Assembly (NCBI GenBank): GCA_945871945.1
Contig: CAMBXY010000001.1
Coordinates: 1-44,188, forward strand
Reading direction: 5' to 3'
Source: Bordetella parapertussis
Lineage (GTDB): Bacteria > Pseudomonadota > Gammaproteobacteria > Burkholderiales > Burkholderiaceae_C
DNA: 44,188 nt
How positions within the stretch are numbered: position 1 is the stretch's first letter; each line of letters opens with the position of its first letter. The position numbers and the translations under genes were made by a program. The notes beneath the pieces were generated by a model, which was not told where the DNA came from, did not search any database, and saw only the letters and a list, made by a program, of their open reading frames with translations. Positions 34,378-42,842 of the stretch are shown in pieces.

Positions 34378-36420
34378 ATGAAAGAATTCATTGATCGCGA
34401 TGAAAGCACCTTGCTCTTTAATCAAAGGGTGTTGGACTGGGCGCGGCGCAGCAATGTACCTTTGCTAGAGCGTTTGCGCTATCTGTGCATTGTGTCGTCC
34501 AACTTGGATGAATTTTTTGAGGTAAGAGTTGCCTTGCATTTGCATGGACTGGATAAGAAATCGGACAGTTCAGCTTTCACTGCCGACACCTACAGCCAAG
34601 TTTCCAAAGCCGCACATCAATTAGTTGATGAGCAATACCGTGTTTTCAATGAAGAGTTGATGCCGGTTTTTGAAGCTAACGGGATTCATCTTCTTACGCA
34701 TGATGAGCGAAATACCGCCCAGCAGAAATGGGTAAAACAATACTTTGAACGAGAGGTGAAACCTCTGCTGACACCTGTAGGACTAGACCCTGCGCATCCC
34801 TTTCCCCTGGTTGCAAATAAATCGCTTAATTTCATTGTTCAACTATCGGGTAAGGATGCTTTTGGACGTGAAAATGAAATAGCTATTGTTAAGGTTCCGC
34901 GTTCTTTGCCAAGGATCATCAAATTACCCAATATGCCCAAAAGCTCATCAATCCAGATGGTGACTCTTTCAAGCGTGATTCGTTCGCATATCAAAGATTT
35001 ATTTCCAGATCGGGAGGTGGGTCATTTTTCGCAGTTTCGTGTCACACGGGACTCTGATTTGTTGGTAGATGAAGAGGATGTCAAGAATCTTAGAACTGCG
35101 CTCAGGCACGGTTTAGCGCATAGGCAGTTTGGACGAGCAGTTCGATTAGAAGTCTCTGCCGGTTGCTCAGATCGTTTGGCAGACTTTTTGATGCACCAAT
35201 TTAAGCTGCCCCCGCAGGCTTTGTATTGCGTGCACGGACCTGTCAATCTTGTCCGTCTCAGCCAATTAATTGATTTGGTCGATATGCCGACTCTTCTTTT
35301 CCCTGCGCACAAAGGTTCCAATCCCCACCAATTGAATCAAGAAGACTCTATTTTTGAAAAGCTTCAAAAGGAAGATATTCTTATTCATCAACCGTTTGAG
35401 AGTTTTTCGGGCGTACTAGAGTTTCTGCGTCAAGCCGTTGATGACCCCCATGTTTTGGCTATCAAGCAAACTATCTACCGTACCGGTATAGATTCTGAGT
35501 TGATGGATTTGCTGCGTGAAGCTGTTCTTCGAGGTAAGGAAGTAACGGCAGTCGTTGAAATCAAGGCGCGCTTCGATGAAGAAGCCAATATAAATTGGGC
35601 TGAGCGATTAGAGTCGATTGGCGCACAGGTTGTTTATGGGGTTGTGGGGCTGAAAACGCACGCCAAAATGTTGTTGATTACCCGAAAAGAGGGCAACCGT
35701 CTTGTCCGTTACGCCCATTTATCTACCGGCAATTACAACGCTCATACCGCTAAGCTTTATACAGATTTAAGTTATCTCACAGCCCACCCCCAAATCACCT
35801 CTGACATTGAGCAAGTTTTCTCGCAACTCGCTTCTCAGGCACGCTTGCCAAAGCTTCACCATCTTTGGGTTGCACCTTTTGATTTGCATTCCAAAATGCG
35901 CACAGCTATCGACCAAGTTGGCAAGGCATGTGTGAGTGGTAAACCCGGGCGTATTATTTTGAAAATGAACAGTCTGACAGATCAATCGCTTGCAGAGGAC
36001 TTGGTCCGAGCCGGTCGACGCGGGGTTCAGATTGATTTGATTATTCGCGGTGCTTGTATTCTCCCTGCACTTAAAAAAGGATTTACTGACAATATTCGTG
36101 TGCGGTCCATCATCGGGCGTTTTTTAGAGCATTCACGTGTTTTTTATTTTCGCTCGGGCGAAAAGGAAGATTTGTATTTATCAAGCGCGGATTGGATGAA
36201 TCGCAATATGATGCGACGAATAGAAATTGCTTGGCCTGTCAGAGATGCCAAACTGAGACAAAGAGTTGTTGATGAGTGCTTGGTTGCATATTTGTACGAC
36301 ACTGCAGATGCATGGCTACTTGACTCTGACGGTATTTACCAAATACAGCATTTGGCTGATAATTCTATTGGTCTTAGCGCTCAAATTGAATTGACGAAGC
36401 TGTACCAGAAAGTGCACTGA
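34378..36420 (+). CDS. ppk: polyphosphate kinase 1
   Basis: PPK1 builds long inorganic polyphosphate from ATP reversibly. The 680 residues hold the N-terminal helical domain (RLRYLCIVSSNLDEFFEVRV) and the head domain. The two C-terminal phospholipase D-like domains carry the catalytic H447 in YAHLSTGNYN and the second histidine H585 in LEHSRVFYF, followed by LYLSSADWMNRN. IKQTIYRTG and the magnesium-binding VEIKARFDEEANI are also present. It starts 15 bases after glmM, and sixA follows with one base between. Polyphosphate and polyhydroxybutyrate are both storage polymers in related bacteria. Confidence 0.97.
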   Translation: MKEFIDRDESTLLFNQRVLDWARRSNVPLLERLRYLCIVSSNLDEFFEVRVALHLHGLDKKSDSSAFTADTYSQVSKAAHQLVDEQYRVFNEELMPVFEANGIHLLTHDERNTAQQKWVKQYFEREVKPLLTPVGLDPAHPFPLVANKSLNFIVQLSGKDAFGRENEIAIVKVPRSLPRIIKLPNMPKSSSIQMVTLSSVIRSHIKDLFPDREVGHFSQFRVTRDSDLLVDEEDVKNLRTALRHGLAHRQFGRAVRLEVSAGCSDRLADFLMHQFKLPPQALYCVHGPVNLVRLSQLIDLVDMPTLLFPAHKGSNPHQLNQEDSIFEKLQKEDILIHQPFESFSGVLEFLRQAVDDPHVLAIKQTIYRTGIDSELMDLLREAVLRGKEVTAVVEIKARFDEEANINWAERLESIGAQVVYGVVGLKTHAKMLLITRKEGNRLVRYAHLSTGNYNAHTAKLYTDLSYLTAHPQITSDIEQVFSQLASQARLPKLHHLWVAPFDLHSKMRTAIDQVGKACVSGKPGRIILKMNSLTDQSLAEDLVRAGRRGVQIDLIIRGACILPALKKGFTDNIRVRSIIGRFLEHSRVFYFRSGEKEDLYLSSADWMNRNMMRRIEIAWPVRDAKLRQRVVDECLVAYLYDTADAWLLDSDGIYQIQHLADNSIGLSAQIELTKLYQKVH

Positions 36421-36421
36421 T

Positions 36422-36883
36422 ATGGACTTGATACTGTGGCGGCACGCTGAAGCTCATGAGCCCTCTCCTGGCGAAGATGATTTGAGCAGGAGTCTGACTC
36501 CACGAGGAGAGAGGCAAGCACTTCGCATGGCTAATTGGCTTGAACGTCAGTTACCAGAGGGGACACGTATCCTATGCAGCCCTGCAAAGCGCACTGAGCA
36601 AACTGCCATGGCTTTGGGCAGAAAATATAAATTGAGTTCATCCCTTACACCTCAAGGTACTGCCGATATGCTTTTGACTGCGGCCCAGTGGCCAGTCAGT
36701 AAAAATACAGTACTTGTGGTTGGTCATCAGCCGATACTTGGAGAAACCATTGCTCTTTTGTTGGGCTTTCAAAAGCTTGAGTGTGCAGTGAAAAAAGGAT
36801 CGGTCTGGTGGCTTCGGTCGCGCTCTCGACTAGACGGAGATCAAACCATTTTGGTCACAGTTCAATCGCCAGATATGCTTTGA
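36422..36883 (+). CDS. sixA: SixA-type phosphohistidine phosphatase
   Basis: SixA is a small histidine phosphatase that removes phosphate from phosphohistidine proteins; in Escherichia coli it acts on the nitrogen phosphotransferase system. The 153 residues have the RHG-type motif as LILWRHAEA (catalytic H8), LTPRGERQA, LCSPAKRTEQTA with the second arginine, and VVGHQPILGE with the second catalytic histidine. It lacks the caps of larger phosphoglycerate mutases. The gene begins one base after ppk, a common pairing in betaproteobacteria. Confidence 0.9.
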   Translation: MDLILWRHAEAHEPSPGEDDLSRSLTPRGERQALRMANWLERQLPEGTRILCSPAKRTEQTAMALGRKYKLSSSLTPQGTADMLLTAAQWPVSKNTVLVVGHQPILGETIALLLGFQKLECAVKKGSVWWLRSRSRLDGDQTILVTVQSPDML

Positions 36884-36926
36884 AGTTCAACTGACTATTT
36901 GAATACTAAAATACAAAATGTGCAGT

Positions 36927-36954
36927 TTGTGAGATCTTACAAATCCACTATCAT
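36927..36954 (+). promoter_or_regulatory. probable promoter of the small lipoprotein gene
   Basis: TTGTGA (36927-36932) and TATCAT (36949-36954) are spaced by 16 bases, four of six and four of six matches to the sigma-70 boxes. Transcription would begin near 36961, 31 bases before the lipoprotein start. The region is AT-rich. Confidence 0.4.
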
Positions 36955-36991
36955 CGCGTTTTAAAATTTTCAAAACATTTAAAGGGAAATC

Positions 36992-37132
36992 ATGTCTAAA
37001 ACTATCAAATCTGTTTCAATCATTTTTTGTTTGAGCTTCTTTATCACTGGTTGTTCAACCCTGATGTCAGGTTATGACTCAGTAGCAGATACGGTTTCAG
37101 GCTGGTTTAAGTCAGATGAAGCTAAAAAATAA
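36992..37132 (+). CDS. small lipoprotein, 46 residues, function unknown
   Basis: The gene is too short for usual length filters but looks real. AAAGGGA (36981-36987) stands four bases before the ATG. The product has a basic start (MSKTIKS), a hydrophobic stretch VSIIFCLSFF and the lipobox ITGC with C21 as the likely lipidated residue. The mature peptide has about 26 residues, CSTLMSGYDSVADTVSGWF, then a charged end KSDEAKK. Ser after the Cys suggests sorting to the outer membrane under the +2 rule. It has its own candidate promoter, lies between sixA and tRNA-Ser, and points toward the tRNA. It resembles entericidin-like small lipoproteins only in size and kind. Confidence 0.75.
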   Translation: MSKTIKSVSIIFCLSFFITGCSTLMSGYDSVADTVSGWFKSDEAKK

Positions 37133-37143
37133 TTAAGTTTGAC

Positions 37144-37234
37144 TGGCGGAGAGGGCGGGATTCGAACCCGCGGAGGGCTATTAACCCTCACACGCTTTCC
37201 AGGCGTGCGACTTAAACCGCTCATCCACCTCTCC
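37144..37234 (-). tRNA. tRNA-Ser (anticodon GGA)
   Basis: Read on the minus strand, the 91-base class II tRNA has the acceptor stem GGAGAGG/CCTCTCC, a G discriminator and an encoded CCA. The anticodon stem CACGC/GCGTG surrounds the loop CTGGAAA (GGA, reading UCC and UCU). A long variable arm (GAGGG..CCCTC) and the T loop TTCGAAT complete it. It lies between the lipoprotein gene and the decarboxylase, antisense to both. Confidence 0.97.
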
Positions 37235-37243
37235 TGTATTTGC

Positions 37244-37252
37244 ATTCTATCA
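37244..37252 (-). promoter_or_regulatory. extended -10 promoter of tRNA-Ser
   Basis: The minus strand reads TGATAGAAT, identical to the element before tRNA-Leu. TTTACT 15 bases before the hexamer is a fair -35. Only nine bases separate it from the mature 5' end, so the leader would be two to four bases long. Confidence 0.5.
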
Positions 37253-37296
37253 GTGCGCTCGGCGAGTAAACTATTCCTTTCCCCTCTCTGTGTGGG

Positions 37297-37311
37297 AATG
37301 CTCGGAGCATT
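37297..37311 (+). promoter_or_regulatory. hairpin over the decarboxylase ribosome-binding site
   Basis: AATGCT (37297-37302) pairs with AGCATT (37306-37311) around CGG; a G-U pair can add one more. The ribosome-binding site GGAG (37304-37307) spans the loop and the first bases of the 3' arm, and the ATG is three bases after the stem. This could limit translation until the stem opens. Confidence 0.45.
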
Positions 37312-37313
37312 TG

Positions 37314-39599
37314 ATGAAATTTCGTTTTCCCATCGTCATCATTGACGAAGACTTCCGTTCTGAAAATACTTCAGGGCTTGGCATTCGTGCTCTTGCGCAG
37401 GCATTTGAGGGTGAGGGCTATGAGGTCATGGGCGTGACTAGCTATGGTGACCTCAGTCAATTCGCTCAGCAACAATCCAGAGCCAGTGCTTTTATTCTTT
37501 CCATTGATGATGAAGAATTCACACCCGGTCCCGATTTAGATCCTGCGGTTGTTAATTTGCGAAGTTTTATAGATGAAGTTCGTCGAAAAAATGCCGATGT
37601 CCCCATTTACGTCTATGGAGAAACAAAGACATCGCGTCACCTGCCCAACGACATCTTGCGTGAATTACATGGCTTCATACATATGTTTGAAGACACGCCC
37701 GAGTTTGTGGCCAGGCACATCATTCGTGAGGCAAAAAGTTACTTGGAAGGTGTGCAGCCACCCTTTTTTAAAGCCCTGCTTGATTATGCTGAAGACGGGT
37801 CTTACTCTTGGCATTGCCCAGGGCATTCTGGCGGTGTGGCTTTTCTCAAAAGCCCTGTGGGACAGATGTTCCACCAGTTTTTTGGTGAAAATATGTTGCG
37901 AGCTGACGTCTGCAACGCAGTTGAAGAACTGGGTCAGTTGCTCGACCATGATGGTGCGATTGGCGAGAGTGAGCGCAATGCCGCGCGTATTTTCAATGCA
38001 GATCACTGTTTTTTCGTGACCAATGGAACCAGCACTTCAAATAAGATTGTTTGGCATCACGCCGTAGCACCTGGCGATATTGTGGTGGTTGACCGCAATT
38101 GCCACAAATCTGTTTTGCACTCCATCATCATGACAGGTGCAATCCCCGTTTTTCTCAAGCCAACTCGGAATCACTTTGGCATCATTGGCCCTATTCCGCA
38201 AAGTGAATTTGAACCAGAAGCGATCAAGGCCAAAGTCAAATCCAATCCATTGCTAAAGGGGTTGAACCCGGAGAACATCAACCCTAAAGTTTTGACATTG
38301 ACCCAATCCACTTACGACGGTGTTTTATACAACACTGAAACCATTAAAAATATGCTTGATGGTTTTATTCCCAACTTGCATTTCGACGAGGCTTGGTTGC
38401 CCCATGCAGCTTTTCACCCTTTTTATGGTGCCTACCACGCCATGGGTAAAAAACGTGTTCGACCCAAAGAGGCTATGGTGTATTCCACTCAGTCGGTTCA
38501 TAAATTATTAGCAGGCATTAGCCAAGCGAGTCATGTATTGGTTCAGGACTCTCAAAATCATTCGTTGGATCGCCATTTATTCAATGAAGCCTATTTGATG
38601 CACACCAGCACCAGCCCTCAATACAGCATCATCGCAAGTTGTGATGTTGCTGCGGCCATGATGGAGCCCCCAGGCGGAACGGCTTTGGTAGAGGAGAGCA
38701 TTGCTGAAGCTTTAGATTTTCGCCGCGCGATGCGTAAAGTGGATGCCGAATATGGCAACGATTGGTGGTTCAAGGTTTGGGGGCCTGAAGAACTGGTTGA
38801 AGACGGGATTGGTCGTTCAGACAGTTGGATTATCAAAGCAGAAAAAAAGGGTCGGAAAAAGAAAAATGAAAATCCCAATTGGCATGGTTTTGGAGACCTG
38901 GCTGATGGCTTCAATATGCTGGACCCCATTAAAGCCACGATCGTCACGCCAGGTTTGAATTTAGATGGCAAGTTTGACAAAGCTGGAATTCCAGCCAGTA
39001 TCGTGACTAAATTTTTAGCAGAGCATGGGGTGATTGTTGAAAAAACTGGACTCTATAGTTTTTTCATCATGTTCACCATTGGCATTACCAAAGGTCGATG
39101 GAACTCTTTGCTCACTGCTTTGCAGCAGTTTAAAGATGACTACGACCGCAATCATCCGATGTGGAGAATATTGCCGGAGTTTTGCCAAAAATACCCTAAA
39201 TACGAAAGAATGGGTTTGCGAGATTTATGTCATCACATTCATTCTTTGTACTCAAAGTTTGATATAGCCAAACTAACCACTGAAATGTATTTAAGCGACC
39301 TTAAACCGGCGATGAAGCCCAGCGATGCGTACGCGCAGATCGCGCATAAAAATACACAGCGGGTGCCCATAGACGACTTAGAAGGTCGCATCACCACCAG
39401 TCTGGTGACCCCTTATCCTCCAGGTATTCCACTTTTAATTCCGGGCGAAGTTTTCAATAAAAAAATCATTGATTATTTAAAGTTTGCACGGGAATTTAAT
39501 CTTCAATGCCCTGGTTTTGAAACAGATATTCATGGCTTGGTCGAAGTTAAAGACGATCAAGGCAAAACCCATTATTTTGCAGATTGCGTCAAGAGTTGA
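37314..39599 (+). CDS. Orn/Lys/Arg-type PLP decarboxylase, probably arginine or lysine
   Basis: These fold-type I enzymes decarboxylate basic amino acids to polyamines or agmatine and consume protons, often against acid stress. The 761 residues have an N-terminal response-regulator-like wing domain (IVIIDEDFRSENTSGLG), the PLP domain with FVTNGTSTSNKIV, HFDEAWLPHAAF and the lysine K397 in STQSVHKLLAG, and the C-terminal domain (LEGRITTSLVTPYPPGIPLL). The length and the segment EKTGLYSFFIMFTIGITKG are closer to the acid-induced arginine enzyme AdiA than to CadA or SpeC, but substrate prediction by eye is unsafe. GGAG lies six bases before the ATG. Confidence 0.9.
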   Translation: MKFRFPIVIIDEDFRSENTSGLGIRALAQAFEGEGYEVMGVTSYGDLSQFAQQQSRASAFILSIDDEEFTPGPDLDPAVVNLRSFIDEVRRKNADVPIYVYGETKTSRHLPNDILRELHGFIHMFEDTPEFVARHIIREAKSYLEGVQPPFFKALLDYAEDGSYSWHCPGHSGGVAFLKSPVGQMFHQFFGENMLRADVCNAVEELGQLLDHDGAIGESERNAARIFNADHCFFVTNGTSTSNKIVWHHAVAPGDIVVVDRNCHKSVLHSIIMTGAIPVFLKPTRNHFGIIGPIPQSEFEPEAIKAKVKSNPLLKGLNPENINPKVLTLTQSTYDGVLYNTETIKNMLDGFIPNLHFDEAWLPHAAFHPFYGAYHAMGKKRVRPKEAMVYSTQSVHKLLAGISQASHVLVQDSQNHSLDRHLFNEAYLMHTSTSPQYSIIASCDVAAAMMEPPGGTALVEESIAEALDFRRAMRKVDAEYGNDWWFKVWGPEELVEDGIGRSDSWIIKAEKKGRKKKNENPNWHGFGDLADGFNMLDPIKATIVTPGLNLDGKFDKAGIPASIVTKFLAEHGVIVEKTGLYSFFIMFTIGITKGRWNSLLTALQQFKDDYDRNHPMWRILPEFCQKYPKYERMGLRDLCHHIHSLYSKFDIAKLTTEMYLSDLKPAMKPSDAYAQIAHKNTQRVPIDDLEGRITTSLVTPYPPGIPLLIPGEVFNKKIIDYLKFAREFNLQCPGFETDIHGLVEVKDDQGKTHYFADCVKS

Positions 39600-39608
39600 T
39601 TTTTTAAT

Positions 39609-41792
39609 ATGAGCCAAGCTAAATCTTTTTACCCTGAAACTTCGTTGTTGCAATGGGAGACAATGGCCAAAAAATCGGTCTCGGACGAAAATTTATCTCG
39701 TTTGAACTGGAATACGCCAGATGGAATTACTGTCAAGCCCTTGTATACAGCCGAAGATATTTTGGGTCTGCCTTATACAAATACATTGCCAGGCTTTGCG
39801 CCCTTTTTGCGCGGTCCTCAGGCGACCATGTATGCCGTTAGGCCCTGGACAATTCGTCAATACGCTGGGTTTTCAACTGCACAAGAGTCCAATGCTTTTT
39901 ACAGAAAAGCATTAAAAAGTGGCGGTCAAGGTGTTTCTGTTGCATTTGATTTGGCAACGCACCGCGGATATGACTCAGACCACCCGAGAGTGATGGGCGA
40001 TGTGGGTAAAGCGGGTGTGGCCATAGATTCTGTAGAGGATATGAAGATCTTGTTTGATCAAATTCCTCTAGATAAAGTTTCTGTTTCTATGACCATGAAT
40101 GGTGCTGTATTGCCAGTGCTTGCCGGCTATGTGGTTGCGGCAGAAGAGCAGGGCGTGAGTCAAGATTTATTAAGCGGAACCATTCAGAACGATATTCTGA
40201 AAGAGTTCATGGTGAGAAACACTTATATTTATCCGCCAGAACCCAGCATGAGGATTGTGGGCGACATCATTGCTTACACAGCCGAGCACATGCCCAAGTT
40301 CAACTCCATCAGCATCAGTGGTTATCACATGCAAGAGGCTGGTGCCAACCAAGCCTTAGAGCTTGCACTGACCTTGGCCGATGGTCAAGAATATGTGAGA
40401 ACGGCAAAAGCAAAAGGTTTGGATGTGGATGCATTTGCACCTCGCTTGTCCTTCTTTTGGGCAATAGGTATGAACTTTTACCTAGAGATTGCCAAAATGC
40501 GTGCGGCCAGACTTTTGTGGTGTCGAATCATGACTGAGTTTGGTGCTAAAAATGCCAAAAGCTTGATGCTGCGTACCCATTGCCAAACTTCGGGCTGGAG
40601 TTTGACGGAGCAGGACCCTTACAACAATATAGTTCGCACGACCATCGAAGCAATGGCTGCTGTTTTTGGGGGAACCCAAAGCTTGCACACCAATAGTTTT
40701 GATGAAGCCATTGCTTTGCCAACAGAGTTTTCATCGCGTATTGCGCGTAACACCCAGTTGATCATTCAAGAGGAAACCCATATCGCCAATGTGATTGACC
40801 CTTGGGCAGGGAGTTACATGATGGAAAAGATCACCCAAGAAATGGCGGATGAAGCTTGGAAGATTATTGAAGAAGTCAACGCCATGGGCGGCATGACCAA
40901 AGCCGTCGATTCAGGCTGGGCTAAATTGAAAATTGAGGCAGCTGCAGCTGATAAACAAGCCCGTATTGATTCTGGGCAAGATGTCATTGTGGGCGTTAAC
41001 AAATACAAACTTGCGCATGAAGACACTGTTGAAGTCCGTGATATCGACAACGTTAAAGTCAGATTGAGTCAAATTGATCGACTCCATGCTTTAAAAGAAA
41101 AGAGAGATCAAAAAGCGGTAAGCCTTGCTTTGGACCGGTTGAGTCAGGCGGCAGCATCCGGCGAAGGTAATTTATTGGATCTGTCCATTCAGGCTATTCG
41201 TTTGCGAGCAACTGTGGGCGAGGTCAGCGATTCGCTAGAAAAAATATTTGGTCGCCACAGAGCAGACACTCTAAAAGTCAGTGGTGTGTATGCTGCCGCT
41301 TATGACAGTGGGCATGAGGGAGACACGATGGAATATTGGAATCAGCTTAAAGCCGATATTGCTAACTTTGCAAGCCTGCGAGGCAGAAGACCCCGTGTAA
41401 TGATTTCTAAGCTGGGGCAAGATGGTCATGACCGAGGCGCCAAAGTAGTGTCAACTGCGTTTGCAGACTTGGGTTTTGATGTGGATATAGGACCCTTGTT
41501 CCAAACGCCCGAAGAGTGTGCCAGACAAGCCATTGAAAACGATGTGCATGCGGTGGGGATTTCAACTTTGGCTGCAGGTCATAAAACTTTGGTGCCAGCC
41601 ATCATTGCTGAATTGAAAAAGCAGGGTGGCAATGACATTATTGTTTTCGTGGGTGGTGTCATCCCTAAGCAAGATTATGAATTTCTCTATGCGTCGGGTG
41701 TTAAAGGCATTTATGGCCCCGGAACGCCTATTCCTGTCAGTGCGCGTGATGTACTTTCCCATATTCAGCAAGCGCTCATCTCCGCTCGCTGA
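39609..41792 (+). CDS. scpA: methylmalonyl-CoA mutase, single-chain large type
   Basis: This adenosylcobalamin enzyme interconverts (R)-methylmalonyl-CoA and succinyl-CoA. The 727 residues combine a catalytic TIM barrel ([50 protein letters not shown]) with the C-terminal B12-binding domain. That domain has D605 and H607 in GQDGHDRG, the base-off DXHXXG motif, and later FVGGVIP. It is the homodimeric catalytic type. It begins nine bases after the decarboxylase stop with only a weak ribosome-binding site (a T-rich spacer), then meaB and pccB follow, forming a propionate or branched-chain degradation cluster. Confidence 0.96.
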   Translation: MSQAKSFYPETSLLQWETMAKKSVSDENLSRLNWNTPDGITVKPLYTAEDILGLPYTNTLPGFAPFLRGPQATMYAVRPWTIRQYAGFSTAQESNAFYRKALKSGGQGVSVAFDLATHRGYDSDHPRVMGDVGKAGVAIDSVEDMKILFDQIPLDKVSVSMTMNGAVLPVLAGYVVAAEEQGVSQDLLSGTIQNDILKEFMVRNTYIYPPEPSMRIVGDIIAYTAEHMPKFNSISISGYHMQEAGANQALELALTLADGQEYVRTAKAKGLDVDAFAPRLSFFWAIGMNFYLEIAKMRAARLLWCRIMTEFGAKNAKSLMLRTHCQTSGWSLTEQDPYNNIVRTTIEAMAAVFGGTQSLHTNSFDEAIALPTEFSSRIARNTQLIIQEETHIANVIDPWAGSYMMEKITQEMADEAWKIIEEVNAMGGMTKAVDSGWAKLKIEAAAADKQARIDSGQDVIVGVNKYKLAHEDTVEVRDIDNVKVRLSQIDRLHALKEKRDQKAVSLALDRLSQAAASGEGNLLDLSIQAIRLRATVGEVSDSLEKIFGRHRADTLKVSGVYAAAYDSGHEGDTMEYWNQLKADIANFASLRGRRPRVMISKLGQDGHDRGAKVVSTAFADLGFDVDIGPLFQTPEECARQAIENDVHAVGISTLAAGHKTLVPAIIAELKKQGGNDIIVFVGGVIPKQDYEFLYASGVKGIYGPGTPIPVSARDVLSHIQQALISAR

Positions 41793-41805
41793 AATTTAAG
41801 CCATC

Positions 41806-42804
41806 ATGAGTAGCACCACACCTTCATTGGATGCTTTGCTTCATGGGGACGCCTTATCTCAAAGGCGCGCAATAGCTAAAGCCATTACTTTGATTGAATC
41901 GACTCGCGATGATCACCGCAAACAAGCTGATGAATTGCTCACAGCCTTGTTACCGCACACGGGTAAGTCGATGCGCATTGGTTTGAGCGGCGTTCCTGGT
42001 GTGGGTAAATCTACGCTCATTGAAAATTTGGGCTTATGGTTAATTGCTCGGGGACATAAAGTTGCTGTGTTGGCAGTAGACCCTTCTTCAAGCGTGTCCG
42101 GCGGCTCCATCTTAGGAGACAAAACTCGAATGGAAATGTTGTCAGTTAATGCTTCTGCATTTATTCGCCCAAGTCCCAGCAGTGGAAATCTGGGTGGCGT
42201 TGCAGAAAAAACCCGCGAATGTATTCTTGTTTGTGAAGCGGCTGGCTATGACACAGTCATTGTTGAGACTGTGGGTGTGGGTCAAAGTGAAACCACTGTT
42301 GCCGGCATGACCGATATTTTGGTATTGATGCAACTTCCCAATGCCGGGGACGATTTACAAGCCATCAAAAAAGGCGTGATGGAAATTGCCGATTTGGTTT
42401 TGATCAATAAATCAGATTTGGATGAAAATGCTGCTGCACAAGCCCAAGCATTTATCAGCAGTGCACTGAACTTGAATGGCGGGCAAGCGCATTCGATGGA
42501 TGTTCAAACAAGTTGGCATCCCAAGGTGCTTCGCATATCTGCCTTATCTGGTTTGAAACTCGCTGATTTTTGGGATGAAATTTCTAACTTTAAGTCGATT
42601 CAGTCTGCCAATGGTGAATGGCAAAAACGCCGCAGAACTCAGGCTTTGAAATGGATGCAGGAGTTAATTGCAAATGGTTTAAACAGGGCTTTTAATCAAA
42701 ACCCTCAAGTTGCTTCGCAGTTGCCTGTGCTTGAGAAAGATGTACTCGAAGGTCGTCTGGCGGCATCCACTGCCGCGCGGCAAATACTTGCACTGTGGTC
42801 TTAA
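41806..42804 (+). CDS. meaB: MeaB/ArgK-type GTPase, methylmalonyl-CoA mutase chaperone
   Basis: MeaB guards the mutase, gating cofactor loading and protecting it from inactivation with GTP hydrolysis. The 332 residues form a G3E-type P-loop GTPase. Walker A is GVPGVGKS (residues 62-69), VDPSSSVSGGSILGDKTRM contains the switch I region, and VETVGVGQSE the switch II. INKSD is the guanine-specificity motif. The C-terminal helical dimerisation part begins near residue 260. It starts 13 bases after the mutase gene, as expected for the pair. The older ArgK name for this family is misleading. Confidence 0.95.
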   Translation: MSSTTPSLDALLHGDALSQRRAIAKAITLIESTRDDHRKQADELLTALLPHTGKSMRIGLSGVPGVGKSTLIENLGLWLIARGHKVAVLAVDPSSSVSGGSILGDKTRMEMLSVNASAFIRPSPSSGNLGGVAEKTRECILVCEAAGYDTVIVETVGVGQSETTVAGMTDILVLMQLPNAGDDLQAIKKGVMEIADLVLINKSDLDENAAAQAQAFISSALNLNGGQAHSMDVQTSWHPKVLRISALSGLKLADFWDEISNFKSIQSANGEWQKRRRTQALKWMQELIANGLNRAFNQNPQVASQLPVLEKDVLEGRLAASTAARQILALWS

Positions 42805-42842
42805 CAATGCGACCTGATTCTTAATTTTCCAAAGGTAGATTC

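Noticed and set aside
37139..37345. Reading frame starting MTGGEGGIRTRG
   Set aside because: This is the antisense of tRNA-Ser, another common annotation artefact, and is not a gene.
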